Shown here: piece after piece, positions 1-11,339 of the stretch
How the letters are laid out: each line of letters starts with the position of its first letter
Position numbering within the stretch: the stretch's first letter is position 1
Assembly (NCBI GenBank): GCA_028673005.1
Contig: CM054115.1
Span: 7,237,501-7,301,500, forward strand
Direction: 5' to 3'
Source: Tanypteryx hageni
Taxonomy: Eukaryota; Arthropoda; Insecta; Odonata; Petaluridae
DNA: 64,000 bases
Position numbers and translations under genes: made by a program
The notes under the pieces: generated by a model
What the model saw: the letters and a program-made list of their open reading frames with translations, nothing else
The model's database searches: none
Told to the model about the DNA's origin: nothing

Positions 1-140
1 GAAAGGAACCGAAAACCGAAACCGAAAAATCGTTATTTTATCTGGAATGAAACCGAACCCGAGCAGAAAAAAATATTTTTATGAACCCGAACCGAAACAG
101 AAAACCGTTATTTATTTCGTCCCATTTTTTCGGTTCGCAT
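1..140. repeat. Low-complexity GAACCGAAA-type repeat
   Basis: Irregular short-period repetition of GAACCGAAA, AACCGAAAA and related words, broken by T-rich stretches. No coding potential was seen. It continues off the left edge, so its true length is unknown. Confidence 0.7.
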
Positions 141-567
141 AAACAGAGAGAGTGAAAGAAGGGTTTTTCTTTTTGCTTTAATATGAGTGTTTTTTGATAG
201 CCTCACTTTTCAACACCGAGTAATGCAAAGGCTCAAGATTTACTTGAGAATACATGCTCCTATGCCTTTGGAGAGATGCATCTTTGTGATGATATCTGTC
301 GGTTCAATGGCGGGATTTTCCATGGGCATCTCAATACATAGAGAGAGGGTGAAGTATATATCCTGCTGAGGTTTCCCAGAACCCTGTTAAACGAGACTAG
401 CGGAAAGGAACTTAGTGGTACTTTGAAGATAGCCGCTAATCGTCTTGGTACCCTCCCTCTGAGCCTACCCCGTGGAGTGTTCCGTGTCAAAATGTTTCAC
501 GGTTCTAAACTTGGATTTCGCTTAAAGACCGTATTGCACGCTGAAGCTTTATCCGAGTATAGGCGTA
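141..567. other. No recognisable gene
   Basis: Only short ORFs of 60-76 codons on overlapping strands, none resembling a known family. Nothing further can be supported before the TTAA that begins the piggyBac copy. Confidence 0.5.
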
Positions 568-571
568 TTAA

Positions 572-3070
572 CACTCGGAGTACGGACCTAAGTGGTTTCA
601 CATCGAGTCCGGACCCGGGTCCTAGAGGACCCAGCTTCTAAAATCATTTTCTCACAATAATATTTAACATCCAAGTAATCAATGAATGAAAATTAAATAA
701 GGATAATGATTTATACAATAAATAGTGTAATAATGGTATATATTTGCACAATTAAATACATAATTAAGCATATAAATAAAAATGAAATAATTTTCTTTTT
801 TTTTAAGGATAACATTTATTAATACCAAAAAATTTATTTTTTAAGGTAATTTCAGTTAGTTTGATTCAGTTAATCTTATGTTAGTTTGATTCATCTTAGT
901 TGGAAATGCAATTAATACATAATATTTTAGTCTCTTTTATGGAGTGGTTCTTGCATACAAAATTTTTACATTTGTCACATTTTGAAGTGTATATATTGTC
1001 CCCCCAGTGCAGAAGCTGCACTTACCTCTCTTCTTTCTTTCACCTCTAGTTACTTCAGGTTCCTTTCTTGCCCAAGAAACTTTCCTGTCTGTCAACTCAA
1101 TACAACGAAGAACGCTTTTCTGATAATTTTTCCCACTTGTGTCTTCCATTGTCCTGGCTCGTCTTTCAATGTTTTCTTTGATCAATGACATTCCTAATGA
1201 TTCCAAAAATAATTTTCTTATCTTCTGCAAACCAGATTCCAGAAACTAATTATTTTTTGTCCAAATAACGAAAGCGTTGTACGCTGCTACGTCAAGAATG
1301 TTAAAAAAAGACGCAACGGCCATCTTCTTACTGCTCGAGCGCAAGAGTACTCTCGTATGAGCTTATCTAACATATCCACACCAATCTTGTTAGTATTGTA
1401 AAACAAATTTATTGAAGGCTTGAAACTAGTTTCCTCGCCTGAAATATCATGTTCGTGATGCATGGACGACAAAAGTACGACACACTTCTTTGGTAAATAA
1501 GAACTTAGAAGAATTTACTTCTCTGCCAGAAGTTGAAGTCAACGATGGGGGCAAGCCTTTCCTATTTTTTCTAACAGTTCCAACCATTGTTATTTTTTTT
1601 CAAAAGCTCCTCTGCTAGAGACAAGTTCGTAAAGAAATTGTCAGTGGTGACGTTACGGCCACTTCCATACCAAAACTCGCATAGCTGCTTCACTATTCGC
1701 TGTGACTGTTGTTTTTCCACAACATTTCCAACCTTTCCTAGGTAAACATCAAAATTACAACAATTTTTTGCATCGCACAAAACTCAAATTTTTATGCCAT
1801 ACTTCTTGGGTTTGTTTGGCATATAGACTCTGAAAGGACACCGTCCACGGAAGGACACAAGCTGCTCATCGATGGTCCCAAATGCTGACGCATCATAAGC
1901 TTTTCGACAATTCTCTGCAAACATATTAGAGACTTCACGAAAGGGAGCAAATTTATCTTCTTGACTTCGCGTATTTCGGGTGTTGGTATCGTCGAAACGA
2001 ATGAACTTCATAATATCAATGAAGCGATCTCGGGACATGCCAGCTGTATATACAGGTCATATAAATGCAGTGTTTTTGTTCCACAAGAATTGAACGTCTT
2101 CACTGGATTCACGAAATCGTCCTATCAATAACAAAATTCCAATAAAAGCTTTGACTTCAACACTGTCGACATCTGTCCACGCCTTTTGATGGTCTGTATG
2201 CAGCTGGTTTGCGAAGTGTGCTCTTGCTTTTATGTTTGTATTGGCAACTATCAAATTTATAATTTCATCTGAAATAAATAACTCAAAAGTTTCCAAATGT
2301 GATGTAGCATCTTTGCTGTAATTAGTAACTTTACTAAAATTTCGAACTATATTTTCGGGTCTTGTTCTTGCAGGTTGTGGAGCAACGTAACTCCAAAGCC
2401 TTCCTACTACTTCTTCATTACGTTCTACTGTCACTTCTTCATCCGTTTCACCGCCACAGTTCACATCTAAATCGAATTCGTCCTCAGCATCACTCACCTC
2501 TATTTCGACATTATCTTCACCTAAATCACCTCCATCACTATTACTGTCAAGGTACTCACAAGCTTCTTCTTCATTTTCCTGACGAACAAATTCTGCGAAA
2601 ATTTCTTTTTCACTTCTAAATATTCTATCTCCCATTTTAGAATAATAAAGTAACAAGAAATAAAAAGTATATTACAAAATGATTCGGGAGGCAAACAGAA
2701 CGATGTGAATAACGGAGACACAAGAGAAAACTGTAGATCGATGCGTCGAGACTTCGATAATAACTAACATGTATTACAATGTCGTGCTGAGCGAGCTAAT
2801 TTTGTTCGGACTTTGATCTGCCCGGTCGTAAGAGATATAAAAGTTACACGATGTAGAGTACGGAGCCGGGCCCCCGAAGACCCTCACATTTATACATTCC
2901 GTGATTTCGATGATTTAAATTACGATATAATTTTATTACTGATTTTAAACTTACAACATGATCCACTAGGAATACATGAAGTATCAATTTCGGTAAAAAA
3001 AATTTTAAAGAATTATTTTCGAAAATATACCTTTCGGGTCTCCTGAGACCCGAGGTCCGTACTTCAAGTG
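572..3070 (-). mobile_element. piggyBac-family DNA transposon copy with TIRs and TTAA target duplications
   Basis: A 2499-bp element flanked by TTAA at 568-571 and 3071-3074, the canonical piggyBac target duplication. The ends form terminal inverted repeats of about 17 bp (CACTCGGAGTACGGACC on the left, CACTTGAAGTACGGACC when the right end is reversed; 2 mismatches). Each end also has an imperfect 16-bp palindrome just inside the TIR: GGGTCCTAGAGGACCC at 617-632 and GGGTCTCCTGAGACCC at 3036-3051. The transposase reads on the minus strand between the ends. The copy is complete in structure, but its transposase is broken, so it cannot move by itself. Confidence 0.93.
937..2656 (-). pseudogene. 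piggyBac transposase (DDE_Tnp_1_7 family), degenerate
   Basis: The minus-strand reading enters at 2656, or at the in-frame Met at 2635 that begins MGDRIFRS. An acidic N-terminal region rich in E and D is followed by the DDE domain. Family landmarks include MSRDRFIDIMKFIRFDD, TIDEQLVSFRGRCPFR (first Asp region), NVTTDNFF (second Asp region) and NKIGVDMLDKL (third Asp region), then RRWPLRLF. The C-terminal part from 1230 down to 937 is basic and ends in a remnant of the usual Cys-rich module (KCSFC). In-frame TGA stops fall at 2055-2057 and at 1784-1786, the latter at a conserved Trp-like site after KYGIKI. Frameshifts occur near 1570, 1440-1475 and 1290. It is non-functional; piggyBac identity is firm. 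Confidence 0.92.
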
Positions 3071-3074
3071 TTAA

Positions 3075-3430
3075 AGCCTTTACTCGGGTAAACGATAGAC
3101 CTATTACACTTCGACGCTTTACGTCACACTTAACGCTAACAGAGGCACTGGTAGTAAAGGTAGATAGACGGGGACATCGCGGCGGTTAGTCCCTTGGACC
3201 GTCATTAGCGGCCGAGATCCTTCAAGTTCTCAGCTCTGCGAACACTTCTTCGACTCCTGAACTCACCCTTCCTAACGGGATATACCCTGACCGCATGGAT
3301 GATCAAGCACGAATGAATCAAAACATTTTAATGCATTTCTGATGAGAATGCATCTCTGTTTAACTCTGTACGTAGTTTCCCGACTATGCACGTCTTTTAA
3401 ACGGCTTTCTACGGCAAATATTAAGGACGA
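3075..3430. other. No recognisable gene
   Basis: Sequence between the piggyBac copy and a TA microsatellite. A few short ORFs cross it without family resemblance. Confidence 0.4.
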
Positions 3431-3467
3431 TGATATTATATGTATACACATATATACATACATACAT

Positions 3468-3527
<60 letters not shown>
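3431..3527. repeat. CATA/TA microsatellite
   Basis: A compound microsatellite: ATAC/CATA repeats at about 3431-3471 followed by an essentially pure TA run from about 3472 to 3526. Confidence 0.95.
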
Positions 3528-3530
<3 letters not shown>

Positions 3531-3556
3531 CATAGGTAGTCTGTAGACAGGTCAGT

Positions 3557-4083
3557 GATTATTCATGATTAAACCTGGTTCTCCATATACTCCTATTTTC
3601 CGCTGTCCTCTTCATATCTTGATAACTCTCTTTCCCTTTCAAATCGTCTATCAGCTGAAACCTTTTCCTACCTCTTTCCCTTTTCCCATCTAGTTTTCTT
3701 TCTAACACGTCTTTAATCATACTCTCTCACCTCAGGTAATGCCCAACCCAGTTTGCCTTCCTTTTTCTAATAGTCTGTACAATCATTCGCTTCTCTCCTA
3801 CTCTTTGTAGCGCTTCATTGTTTTCATCCTATCTGTCCATTTTATCTTCAGCATTCTCCTCCAAGTCCACATTTCAAACCTTTCCAAGCACTTGATGTCA
3901 TTTTTCCTTAGCGTCCATGTTTCTGCCCCGTAGAAAGCTATACTCCATACAAAGCATTTTATGAGCTTCTTGCGGATATCATCCCTTATATTCCCCATAA
4001 GTAGGTGTTTCTTTCTTCTGAAAGCCGCTTTTGCTTTTCCTATTCCAGTCGTGATCTCATTCATATATTTTGCTTCTTTTGTT
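3557..4083 (-). pseudogene. Non-LTR retrotransposon ORF2 C-terminal fragment
   Basis: Minus-strand reading from 4083 downward gives the region C-terminal to the reverse transcriptase domain seen in many animal LINEs: GIGKAKAAFRRKKHLL, then KLIKCFVWSIAFYGAETWTLRK, FEMWTWRRMLKIKWTDR, and after a frameshift near 3830 a TIRKRKANWVGHYLR block with a GRKRFQLIDDLK block. A TGA follows HYLR near 3735. The catalytic RT core and endonuclease are absent. The family pattern is widespread (RTE/L1-like endonuclease-reverse transcriptase proteins); the exact clade is uncertain. The relic is head-to-head with the CR1-like fragment that begins at about 4085. Confidence 0.85.
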
Positions 4084-4084
4084 A

Positions 4085-4346
4085 TGATTCGGAATGTGTA
4101 AAAGAGGAGGTTGTAGGAATAATTGAAGCACCAACGTATATAGGTAGAAACGACTGTGAAGATAAGATACGTGAGATCTATTGTAGGACGGTGTGTTATC
4201 TAGGCTCGTTCTTTCCGAGGACAATATGATATCACAATTGAAAATTTCAACCTGCGAGAGAGAATCTTTAGGTAGGTTTTGGTGTATTGCACCCCCTGCC
4301 ACACACCAATTAGGTGAATTTCAGTGTAACATGTAGATGTAGATAT
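4085..4346 (+). mobile_element. 3' end of a CR1-like non-LTR retrotransposon (family B)
   Basis: Encodes the last ~40 residues of an ORF2 (TYIGRNDCEDKIREI, then a SFFPRTI terminus) followed by a 3' UTR with CACCCCCTGCCA and a terminal ATGTAGATGTAGATA tail. The same 3' end recurs at 30463-30645, and a related family ends at 22420 and, on the other strand, at 24743. The short tail repeat of ATGTAG is the diagnostic end. It is 5' truncated. Confidence 0.85.
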
Positions 4347-4569
4347 ATTATGGATAATCATTAATTAGTTTATTTTTCTACTGTAATTGCCTGTTAAAAT
4401 TCAATGGAGAATTTAGAAATGAATAATAACAGCTGTAATTATTGAATTGGAGCCGGTATAAAATTTGTCAAAATGGAGATTCGGGAGAATTTTTTTCTCA
4501 TTCTAGTTTTCTTCAATGATTAGTCCTTTGTCAAAAAAGAAGTAATAATAATTAATATATAATAATATT
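4347..4569. other. No recognisable gene
   Basis: AT-rich sequence between the CR1-like tail and the CT tract. It is absent or much shortened in the paralogous locus at 30646. Confidence 0.4.
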
Positions 4570-4760
4570 CCCTCCCTCCCTCCCTCCGTCCCTCTATCCC
4601 TCTCTGTCTCCCTCCCTTCCTCTCTCTTTCTTTCCCTCTCTCTCTCTCTCTCCCTCCCTCCCTCTCTCTGCCTCTCTGTTCTCTCCCAACTCCCCCCTCT
4701 CTCATTCCCTCCTGTCCCAATCCATAGCTCTCCGTCTCCCTCTTTATCTCTTTCCTCCCG
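4570..4760. repeat. CT-rich polypyrimidine tract
   Basis: CCCT, CTCTC and CCCTCC words over about 190 bp. The minus strand gives a spurious Arg/Glu/Gly-rich ORF. A shorter equivalent tract is at 30690-30745 in the related locus. Confidence 0.9.
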
Positions 4761-4964
4761 TCCTTTTCTAATTAATATACCTCCGTTACACTCCATGTAG
4801 CTTCCTTTTTATATCCCTTTCTTCCAGTCTCCCACCCCACATCTCCCTCTCTCTTATTCTACATCTGTATATTCGTTTAGATAAGCAAAAGATTCCAAAC
4901 TAAATCCCAGTCCCATTAGGATTATATAATTTCAGAAAAAATCCTACGATAATTTAAGGCAATC

Positions 4965-5275
4965 TATGCACTCGTATATACTCATGTTTGCGGGTTGAGA
5001 CAATAATTGATTCTTGAAGTTTAACAATGACGTGGTCGGCAAGGCAACATCCCGTTTAAAAGCTGATATTTTCCCAAAATATGAGATTTAAATGTTTAAT
5101 GTGTGAGATTTTGAACGGTAGGCGGAAAAATCAATAGAATAAGAAACTTCACTAATTTTCCTAAAAAATAGTTTAAATTCGAAGGTCGTACGTCAATTCT
5201 TTCTAATTTTAATTTCCAAAATAATGAGAGCCTTGAAAAAATCGATTTCTTCCTGTTATCTTACGGGAAATGGAA
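4965..5275 (+). repeat. Dispersed repeat, first copy (second at 30770-31075)
   Basis: About 310 bp alignable by eye with 30770-31075. Shared words in order include TTTAACAATGAC, GTCGGCAA, GATTTAAA, GTAGGCG, ATAAGAATA/AATAAGAAAC, TAATTTTAATTT, AAAAATCGATTT and GTTATCTTA. It is noncoding. In both loci it lies downstream of a CR1-like family B 3' end and a CT tract, so the whole block may be one longer repeat. Confidence 0.75.
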
Positions 5276-5304
5276 ATCGCCCCCCTGCAGGGGGGGCGAT
5301 TTCC
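5272..5304. repeat. Near-perfect palindrome with GC core
   Basis: Arms GGAAATCGCCCCCC and GGGGGGGCGATTTCC flank TGCA (about 14-bp arms, one extra G on the right). It lies at the right edge of the dispersed repeat. Confidence 0.9.
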
Positions 5305-5311
5305 GTATTCT

Positions 5312-5347
5312 CCGGGTTTGGCTTCAGGGCCCTGGAGTCAAACCCGG
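5312..5347. repeat. 36-bp imperfect palindrome
   Basis: Begins CCGGGTTTGG and ends CAAACCCGG around the core CAGGGCCCTG. Two of 18 base pairs are mismatched. It lies 8 bp after the palindrome at 5272-5304. Confidence 0.9.
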
Positions 5348-5486
5348 GGCTTTCTTCGTATTTTTTAATTTTATTTTTATATCTGAATGAAACATTTCTG
5401 CGAAATTTCAGCCTACCACCTAATCGGGAAGTTTGTTAAAAACGAGTTAAAAGTACTATTGATGACGTCAGCGTTAGGCACAGAGT

Positions 5487-8400
5487 CAGGGAGGGGGCTC
5501 CGGCCCCCCTAATAACTCTCTTCTGAATGCAATCAATCGATTGCACGATTAGTTTCGAGAGGCGCCGAGATCTTAAGGACGGTTTTCTGATTGCCATTTG
5601 ATATTTATTACTGAAAAACCTGCAGCCCTTTACTAATCGTTAGGCAAGGAAGCATCCGCCCTCGCATTTCAAGACTTTTGGTGATCGTGTGCGAAAATGG
5701 ATGAGGGTAAACGGGAGAACCAAAACCTTTTCCTCCGCACTTTCTTCTTCTCTCTTTGGACAGAAGTGCGGCACGAGGCCCAAACTATAGCAGCGTGAAA
5801 CTGACGCGTGTCCTGCGGGCGACATGTCGGACTCAGGCGTCGGCTCAATGCTATAGTCGAGCACCGAGTTTTCGGAGCGTCGAATTCTTCTGAGAAAATG
5901 TCTTAACAAAGTAAATACGAGACCTCCATATGCGTCTTTGTTCATTTTTAACCGTGGTCTTCTGGGTTCGCACCAATAAATCTCTAAATGGCTCTCCACG
6001 GGTGAAACCCAGCCCTTGCAGTGAAGGCGTTCTCCTAAATCCTCATAATTCTGTCACTGCTTGGATTCAGCGAAGGACAAGGATGGAGAGAACAGAGAAA
6101 AGGGACTCAGTTGCCTTTCTTTTCACTAAGAGGAAGGGAAAGGGCTGGTTCACTTACAAAAACATAAAAAATTAAGGAAATGCCAATCACTCGGTTCTCA
6201 ACAGAAAGAATCAATCTTCTTTTAACTTCCAGAAAGTGTTTTTCTCAAATGGAAGATGGAGTTTACTCTAGGTTGTTTGGGAATAATTTTGAAACGAGAA
6301 AAAGTCTGCTATCAAAATTATTCCCAAATTTACAGCTTATGCCTGTCTGCATAGGATCTTCGGATCGCATTATTCCATCAATTTCTAGGTTATTTATAAT
6401 TTCCAGTCACTTGTCGTCAGTCATTTGGTGCTAGTGATCGAAGAAGCATCTCCTCGCTCTTGTACTTCGGTCTCAACATCAACATTCATTATTATTAAAG
6501 GTTTGTACGTTTACACCAGGATATACCAATATAACATATTGGCGCAAATGTGAAGCTGTGTGAAATTTAGTGAGATTGCTAATTTTAAAAGGACATTTCT
6601 GAAAAATCTAAGAATTTTTCTTAAATTAAATCGCTAAACATATGCTCGTTATTTTTCGTTCTACTTCAGTAAAAATAGCGCGTTATGTCAGGACCAACTC
6701 AGTATGTAAATTTACTTATTACCTTTTGTTTGAGAAACAATCATATTTATATTGTTTGGCCTTTTTTATGAAAATGAGGAAGAACTAAGAAATGTTACGT
6801 GGTGGACTCGAGTGACTGCTTTGGATTTCACGAAATTAAGGATATTCCTTTTCACCTAAAGCTTCGCGATCAATGCCCTTTGGCATGGCATCCAAGGATT
6901 GTCGTGTTTGGTGTGATGGCAAGAAAAACTAGATCCCATTAGCAGGTCAGCGAAAGAGTTCCGACGGTAACCGACGTTTTTTCATAGGGGTAAGTATATA
7001 ATTTTTATATTACATTGAGTTCCATTCATATTCACACTTATTATCATAGGAAGAAAAATATTGCAACATTGTATTATATTCACGAGTAAAGCATCGAGTT
7101 ACAGCTGTTTTTGCTTTTTAGATAATTCGCTTATATCCATGCCATAGGACTCGCTCTGTCAAGTATTCGGTATTTTGATATAAATGAGTAACTTACATTC
7201 ATTATAACGAGTCGGACATTCGTTCAACTAATTTTTTATACTAATTTACCATATATGCTACAATGAATGTTCATTAGGCGGACATTAATTCTACGGAATA
7301 TTACTTTTACGTTTTATTTGAGTAAATTAAATTGTTACTTAAATTTAAGTAATAAAATTGTGCAACTAATAAAAAGTATATTTGAAGCGATATATACTAT
7401 ACTTATTTGAGTTTGAATGGTATAGGATTATGAAGAAAATAAAATTTAAATTATTATTTTTTTAAGGTCCAAACAAATCGAATAAGATGAATAGCAAAAG
7501 AAGTAACATCCCGGACTATTTTGAAAAAGCCACGGCGAAGAAGATCAGACGAGGAAATTCTAAAGAAACAGTTAATTTTGAAGATAAGGAGCTTGAAACT
7601 GATAATATTGAAACTACTGTTGATGAGAGTGAGGAAGTTAGTTCAAGTTCGGAAAGTGAAATGGAGGAATGTGATCTCGATAAGCTGAATTTAATACTGA
7701 ATTCCGATTGCGATGACAGAGATGGTGTGACCAGTGCTACTGAGGATATTAAGTTCACAAAAAGTCCTGGACCGCGAGATCTGTCGCAGGTTGTGATTGA
7801 TTGACCTATACAGCCAAAACTGTCAATTTTCCCAAATCGGAGATTCGGAACACGCTGGAGAAGTTTCAAGGCAATTTGCTACGAAAAGTTTTTGTGGTTA
7901 GAATATAGTGTGTTAGATGATGCTGCGTATTGCTTTCCATGTCGCTTTTTTTCATTGCTGTGGATTCGAACACGCCGTTCATATCTGCAGGGTTCAGAAA
8001 CTGGAAGAAGGCCTTGGAAAAAGACACTGGGCTTCGGCAACAAGGTATGAGCGACTTGCATAAAAAGTGCGAAACCTCCTGGGAGATGCACAAAGAAATG
8101 GCGTCCAATAAGATAGCTTCTATTATGTCCTTGTTAAACCGTGCCCGTTCTAGCCAAGTAAGTGAAAATAGGCAATACTTAAAGAATGTTTATCAGGTTT
8201 TAAGATATACTGCAGTTCAAAATATAGCTCATTGGGCAAATGATTTATCTGACCTGAGTCTACATAGAGGAAATTTTCTGGAAATTTTACATATTTTGTG
8301 TGTGCATTCTGAAAATGTAAAAAGATTTTTTCTCAATGGTCCGTAAATTGCTAAATATACTAGTCCGTCAGTTCAAAATGAAATTTTAAAAATAATTTCG

Positions 8401-10587
8401 GATTTAGTAATTAGACAAATAACAGACGAGATTAAAAAAGTAGAGTATTTTTCAATTATGGTGGATGAATCTCTAAAAGTGCCCAACTTTCGGTTGTAGT
8501 AAGATACTATTTAGATGGTACAGTGTTTCAAAGGTTCTTAGGTTATAGACAAAACGAATTTCTTAATGCAAGCGCATTATTCACATACATTAAACAAGTA
8601 TTAGCAATTAAATTTAGAACTTTGAGAAGGAGTCTTAGCAAGTTGTGAAATAGATTTATCAAAATGTGTTTCGCAAACTTACGATGGGGCGATGGGTTAT
8701 GAGCGGGAAATTAAACGGAGTACAAAAATTAATAAGGGATGAAGTACCTCACTGTATGTATGTACACTGTTTCAATCACCGATGGAATCTTGTAATCGTC
8801 GATATTTGCAAACAGATAAAACATGTAGACACCTTTTTTCTGCATTGGAAGAATTGTATATATTTTTTTCTGGGTTTTTCACGGTTTGTAAAACTACAGA
8901 GAGCTATGTACCCGACGAGAAAATTACGAGAACTAAAACGAATTAGTTATGCCAGGTGGACAGCATGTTTAGATTTAAAAAAAAACTTTCGAGGCCGTAT
9001 TAGTTTTATTAAATATTGTAGCAAATGGAGTAGGAGAGCAGAGAATAAAAGCCAGCCTTTTGCTTAATGCAATTGATTTTCAATTTGTGTTTAATTTATG
9101 TATGTTTACTGAAATATTAACAAAATTCAAATCTGCCAATGATTTTTTGCAAAGCGTCAGTTCAGATCTATCAAATGCATTAACATTAATACATTCTTTA
9201 TAGGCATTTTTCTTGGATGTGCGATCAGATGAAAACTTGACAATTTCCGATTTTAATTTTAGTAAAATTTATCAAGAATCAATGACAATTGCAACTAATA
9301 ATAACGTAAATATTCCAAATAATGAAAATTCTAACAGGATTTCTAAATCTCCAATCAAATATGCAAATTATCTTATTACAGAGGAAAGTATTTTTCAACG
9401 TAGGTAATATTAATACGAAAGATCAAATTCGCACTCAAATTTATATTCCTGTTTTGGATAGAATAATAGCCTAATTAAATGCAACATTTACTGAAAACAG
9501 AAAAAGTTTAGAAGGTATACGTAGCTTAAATTCGCTGTATGAAAACTTTCTAAATTTCGAAGAAATAAAAGCTTTTGCTTTAAATTATGGAATTGATATT
9601 GAGAATTTGAAGGTTGAATTATAAATTTTACCACAAACCATTAAAAGATATGAGTCGGAAACAAAAACTAAAATTAAAAATCTGTTTCAACTAATAGGAA
9701 TGATAAGCAAACTGTAACAATACCCGTGTCAACTGCATCGTGCGAAAGATCGTTTTCAAGTTTGAGGCAAATTAAAACTTTCATAAGAAATAAAATTACC
9801 AACAAACGTCTGTTGCATTTAGCTACACTGCACCTTGAAAAAGAAATTACTAAATCGACTGATTAATTGTAGAAATATTTGCACAAAAAGGTAGAGGTAG
9901 ACGTGTTCAGCTACTAAAATAGAAATATTTTACTTTTTAATTTATTTATATTGTACAGATAATTAAATATAAAATTAATATTATAGTTCTAATTTACTAA
10001 GATAATTGGTTGACTATTTTCATTACTTGTGTTATTATAATTGTTATAAAAATACTTTGTTTGTAACATGTCTAATAGATTGTGCTGATTTATAATAGAA
10101 ATGGGAATGCCTATATACATTTTATTGATGGAAAATTACATTTCACATTTTTGCAATAATATTAATTTTATTTTAGACTAATCTGTAAACCTGTCAGTAT
10201 GACAATAAAATTTTACACTTTTTATAAAATTATTATGGTCCAATTTTCGAAATAATAAACGCAATTTTAATAATAACAACAGAATGCAACCTCTTGTATG
10301 GGAAGTATCATTATTAAAATGATACAAAAAGAATGTATTTAAATTATCAATAAAAATTAGCATCATTTTTATGCATCAAGGCAAACAGTTATTAAACGTC
10401 GGTTTTATAACCTAAAGAGGTAGGAAAGAAGCTCACTACTAATATAAGCAAAGGATTGGCACAAAAATACAGGTCTAGACTAATAGGTGTGTTAAATTTT
10501 TCATATTTTTGTGTGCCCCCCAAATATTTTTGACTTTTATGCTGCCCCCCCCCCCCTTACAGTTAGGAGGAGATAGCGACGTCCCTG
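5487..10587 (+). mobile_element. hAT-1: TTF-type hAT DNA transposon copy, 5.1 kb
   Basis: Starts CAGGGAGGGGG and ends ACGTCCCTG, matching the CAGGG...CCCTG ends of hAT elements. It is flanked by a perfect 8-bp duplication CACAGAGT at 5479-5486 and 10588-10595, the hAT target-duplication length. G-rich/C-rich subterminal runs are present (a poly-C run near 10545-10558). The transposase relic lies at 7487-9920. The left TIR is shorter than in the related hAT-2 (33480-38560), as if the CGTAACTA part was lost. The first ~2 kb contain no recognised gene. A GTAAGTAT donor near 6990 and a TTTTTAAGG acceptor just before the transposase ATG suggest a 5' intron (inference). Confidence 0.93.
7487..9920 (+). 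pseudogene. hAT-1 transposase (TTF zinc finger, DUF4371, hAT dimerisation), degenerate
   Basis: Begins MNSKRSNIPDYF, closely paralleling MSSKRINIPDYF of hAT-2. An acidic, Ser-rich N-terminal third is followed by the TTF-type zinc-finger region (WLEYSVLDDAAYCFPCRFF at about 7890-7955, then NWKKALEKD and HKKCETSW). A DUF4371/RNase-H-like part follows (SSQVSENRQYL, FSIMVDES) with a CFNHRWNLVIVD block near 8770. The C-terminal dimerisation motif (STASCERSFSSLRQIKT, near 9730) closes the reading. It is broken by a TGA at 7802, a frameshift near 7955, a TAA at 8344 and many later stops and shifts. The family resembles ZMYM1-like transposases. It is clearly dead. Confidence 0.92.
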
Positions 10588-10595
10588 CACAGAGT

Positions 10596-11325
10596 AAGGC
10601 TTTTATTAATAGAGATATCTAAGATATTGGCGCTATATTTGCATGACCATAAAGGTAAAAAATTGCAGATTTTTTATCTTATCATCGAATTTTATTTCTC
10701 AATCGCGTTTCTTCAAAGATTCACGTTTTTGTTAATTTTACCATTTTAAGTCCTTGATAACCAGTATTGTTGGATTCTATTGTTGTCACAATACATCAGC
10801 TTAATACGATACGCATACATTTAAATAAGCTATTTTTTCTAATCGTCCTAATCGTCTTCGATGAATCTTCCCGAGTTGTGAAGGTGGACGGAATAAATAG
10901 GGAGAGGGAGGGGAGTGCAAGTGAGGATAGGGATAAAGCAGAATGAGAAAGAGAATATAATAAGCTATTCAACTCTAGGCTCGTGCATAACCATAACGCA
11001 GTTTTTGTATTTCCACAGTTGTTTCGGGCGTATCAGGGCCGCATAATGGCATAGGCACTGCGCCTAGGACCTGCGAAAAGTTCAAACAAAAATATTTATA
11101 AACATAAATGTTTTTGTCATAGGCCTACTATTGGGCAAAATAAATTATCGTTTCTTTCTTTACTTTCACTAGAATACAAATAACGCCACAAATTAAATAC
11201 TGATGAAATTATTTCAAAATTTGCTCACAAAATTGTACAAAATTCAACAAGGTGAATCATATCTAGAATAAATTTTCTTGAAAAATCGATAATAATTCTA
11301 CCCCATATGTTTCCCCAATTAAACA
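10596..11325. other. No recognisable gene; possible solo hAT 5' end at 11037
   Basis: AT-rich spacer. At about 11037 the sequence CAGGGCCGCATAATGGCATA resembles a hAT 5' terminus, but I found no matching right end or target duplication. Confidence 0.35.
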
Positions 11326-11339
11326 TCTATATATATAAT

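Noticed and set aside
3342..3539. 65-codon ORF ending in an Ile/Tyr run
   Set aside because: The run is the TA microsatellite translated.
5640..5999. 119-codon minus-strand ORF in the hAT-1 leader
   Set aside because: No family resemblance and antisense to the element. Kept only as part of the unexplained leader.
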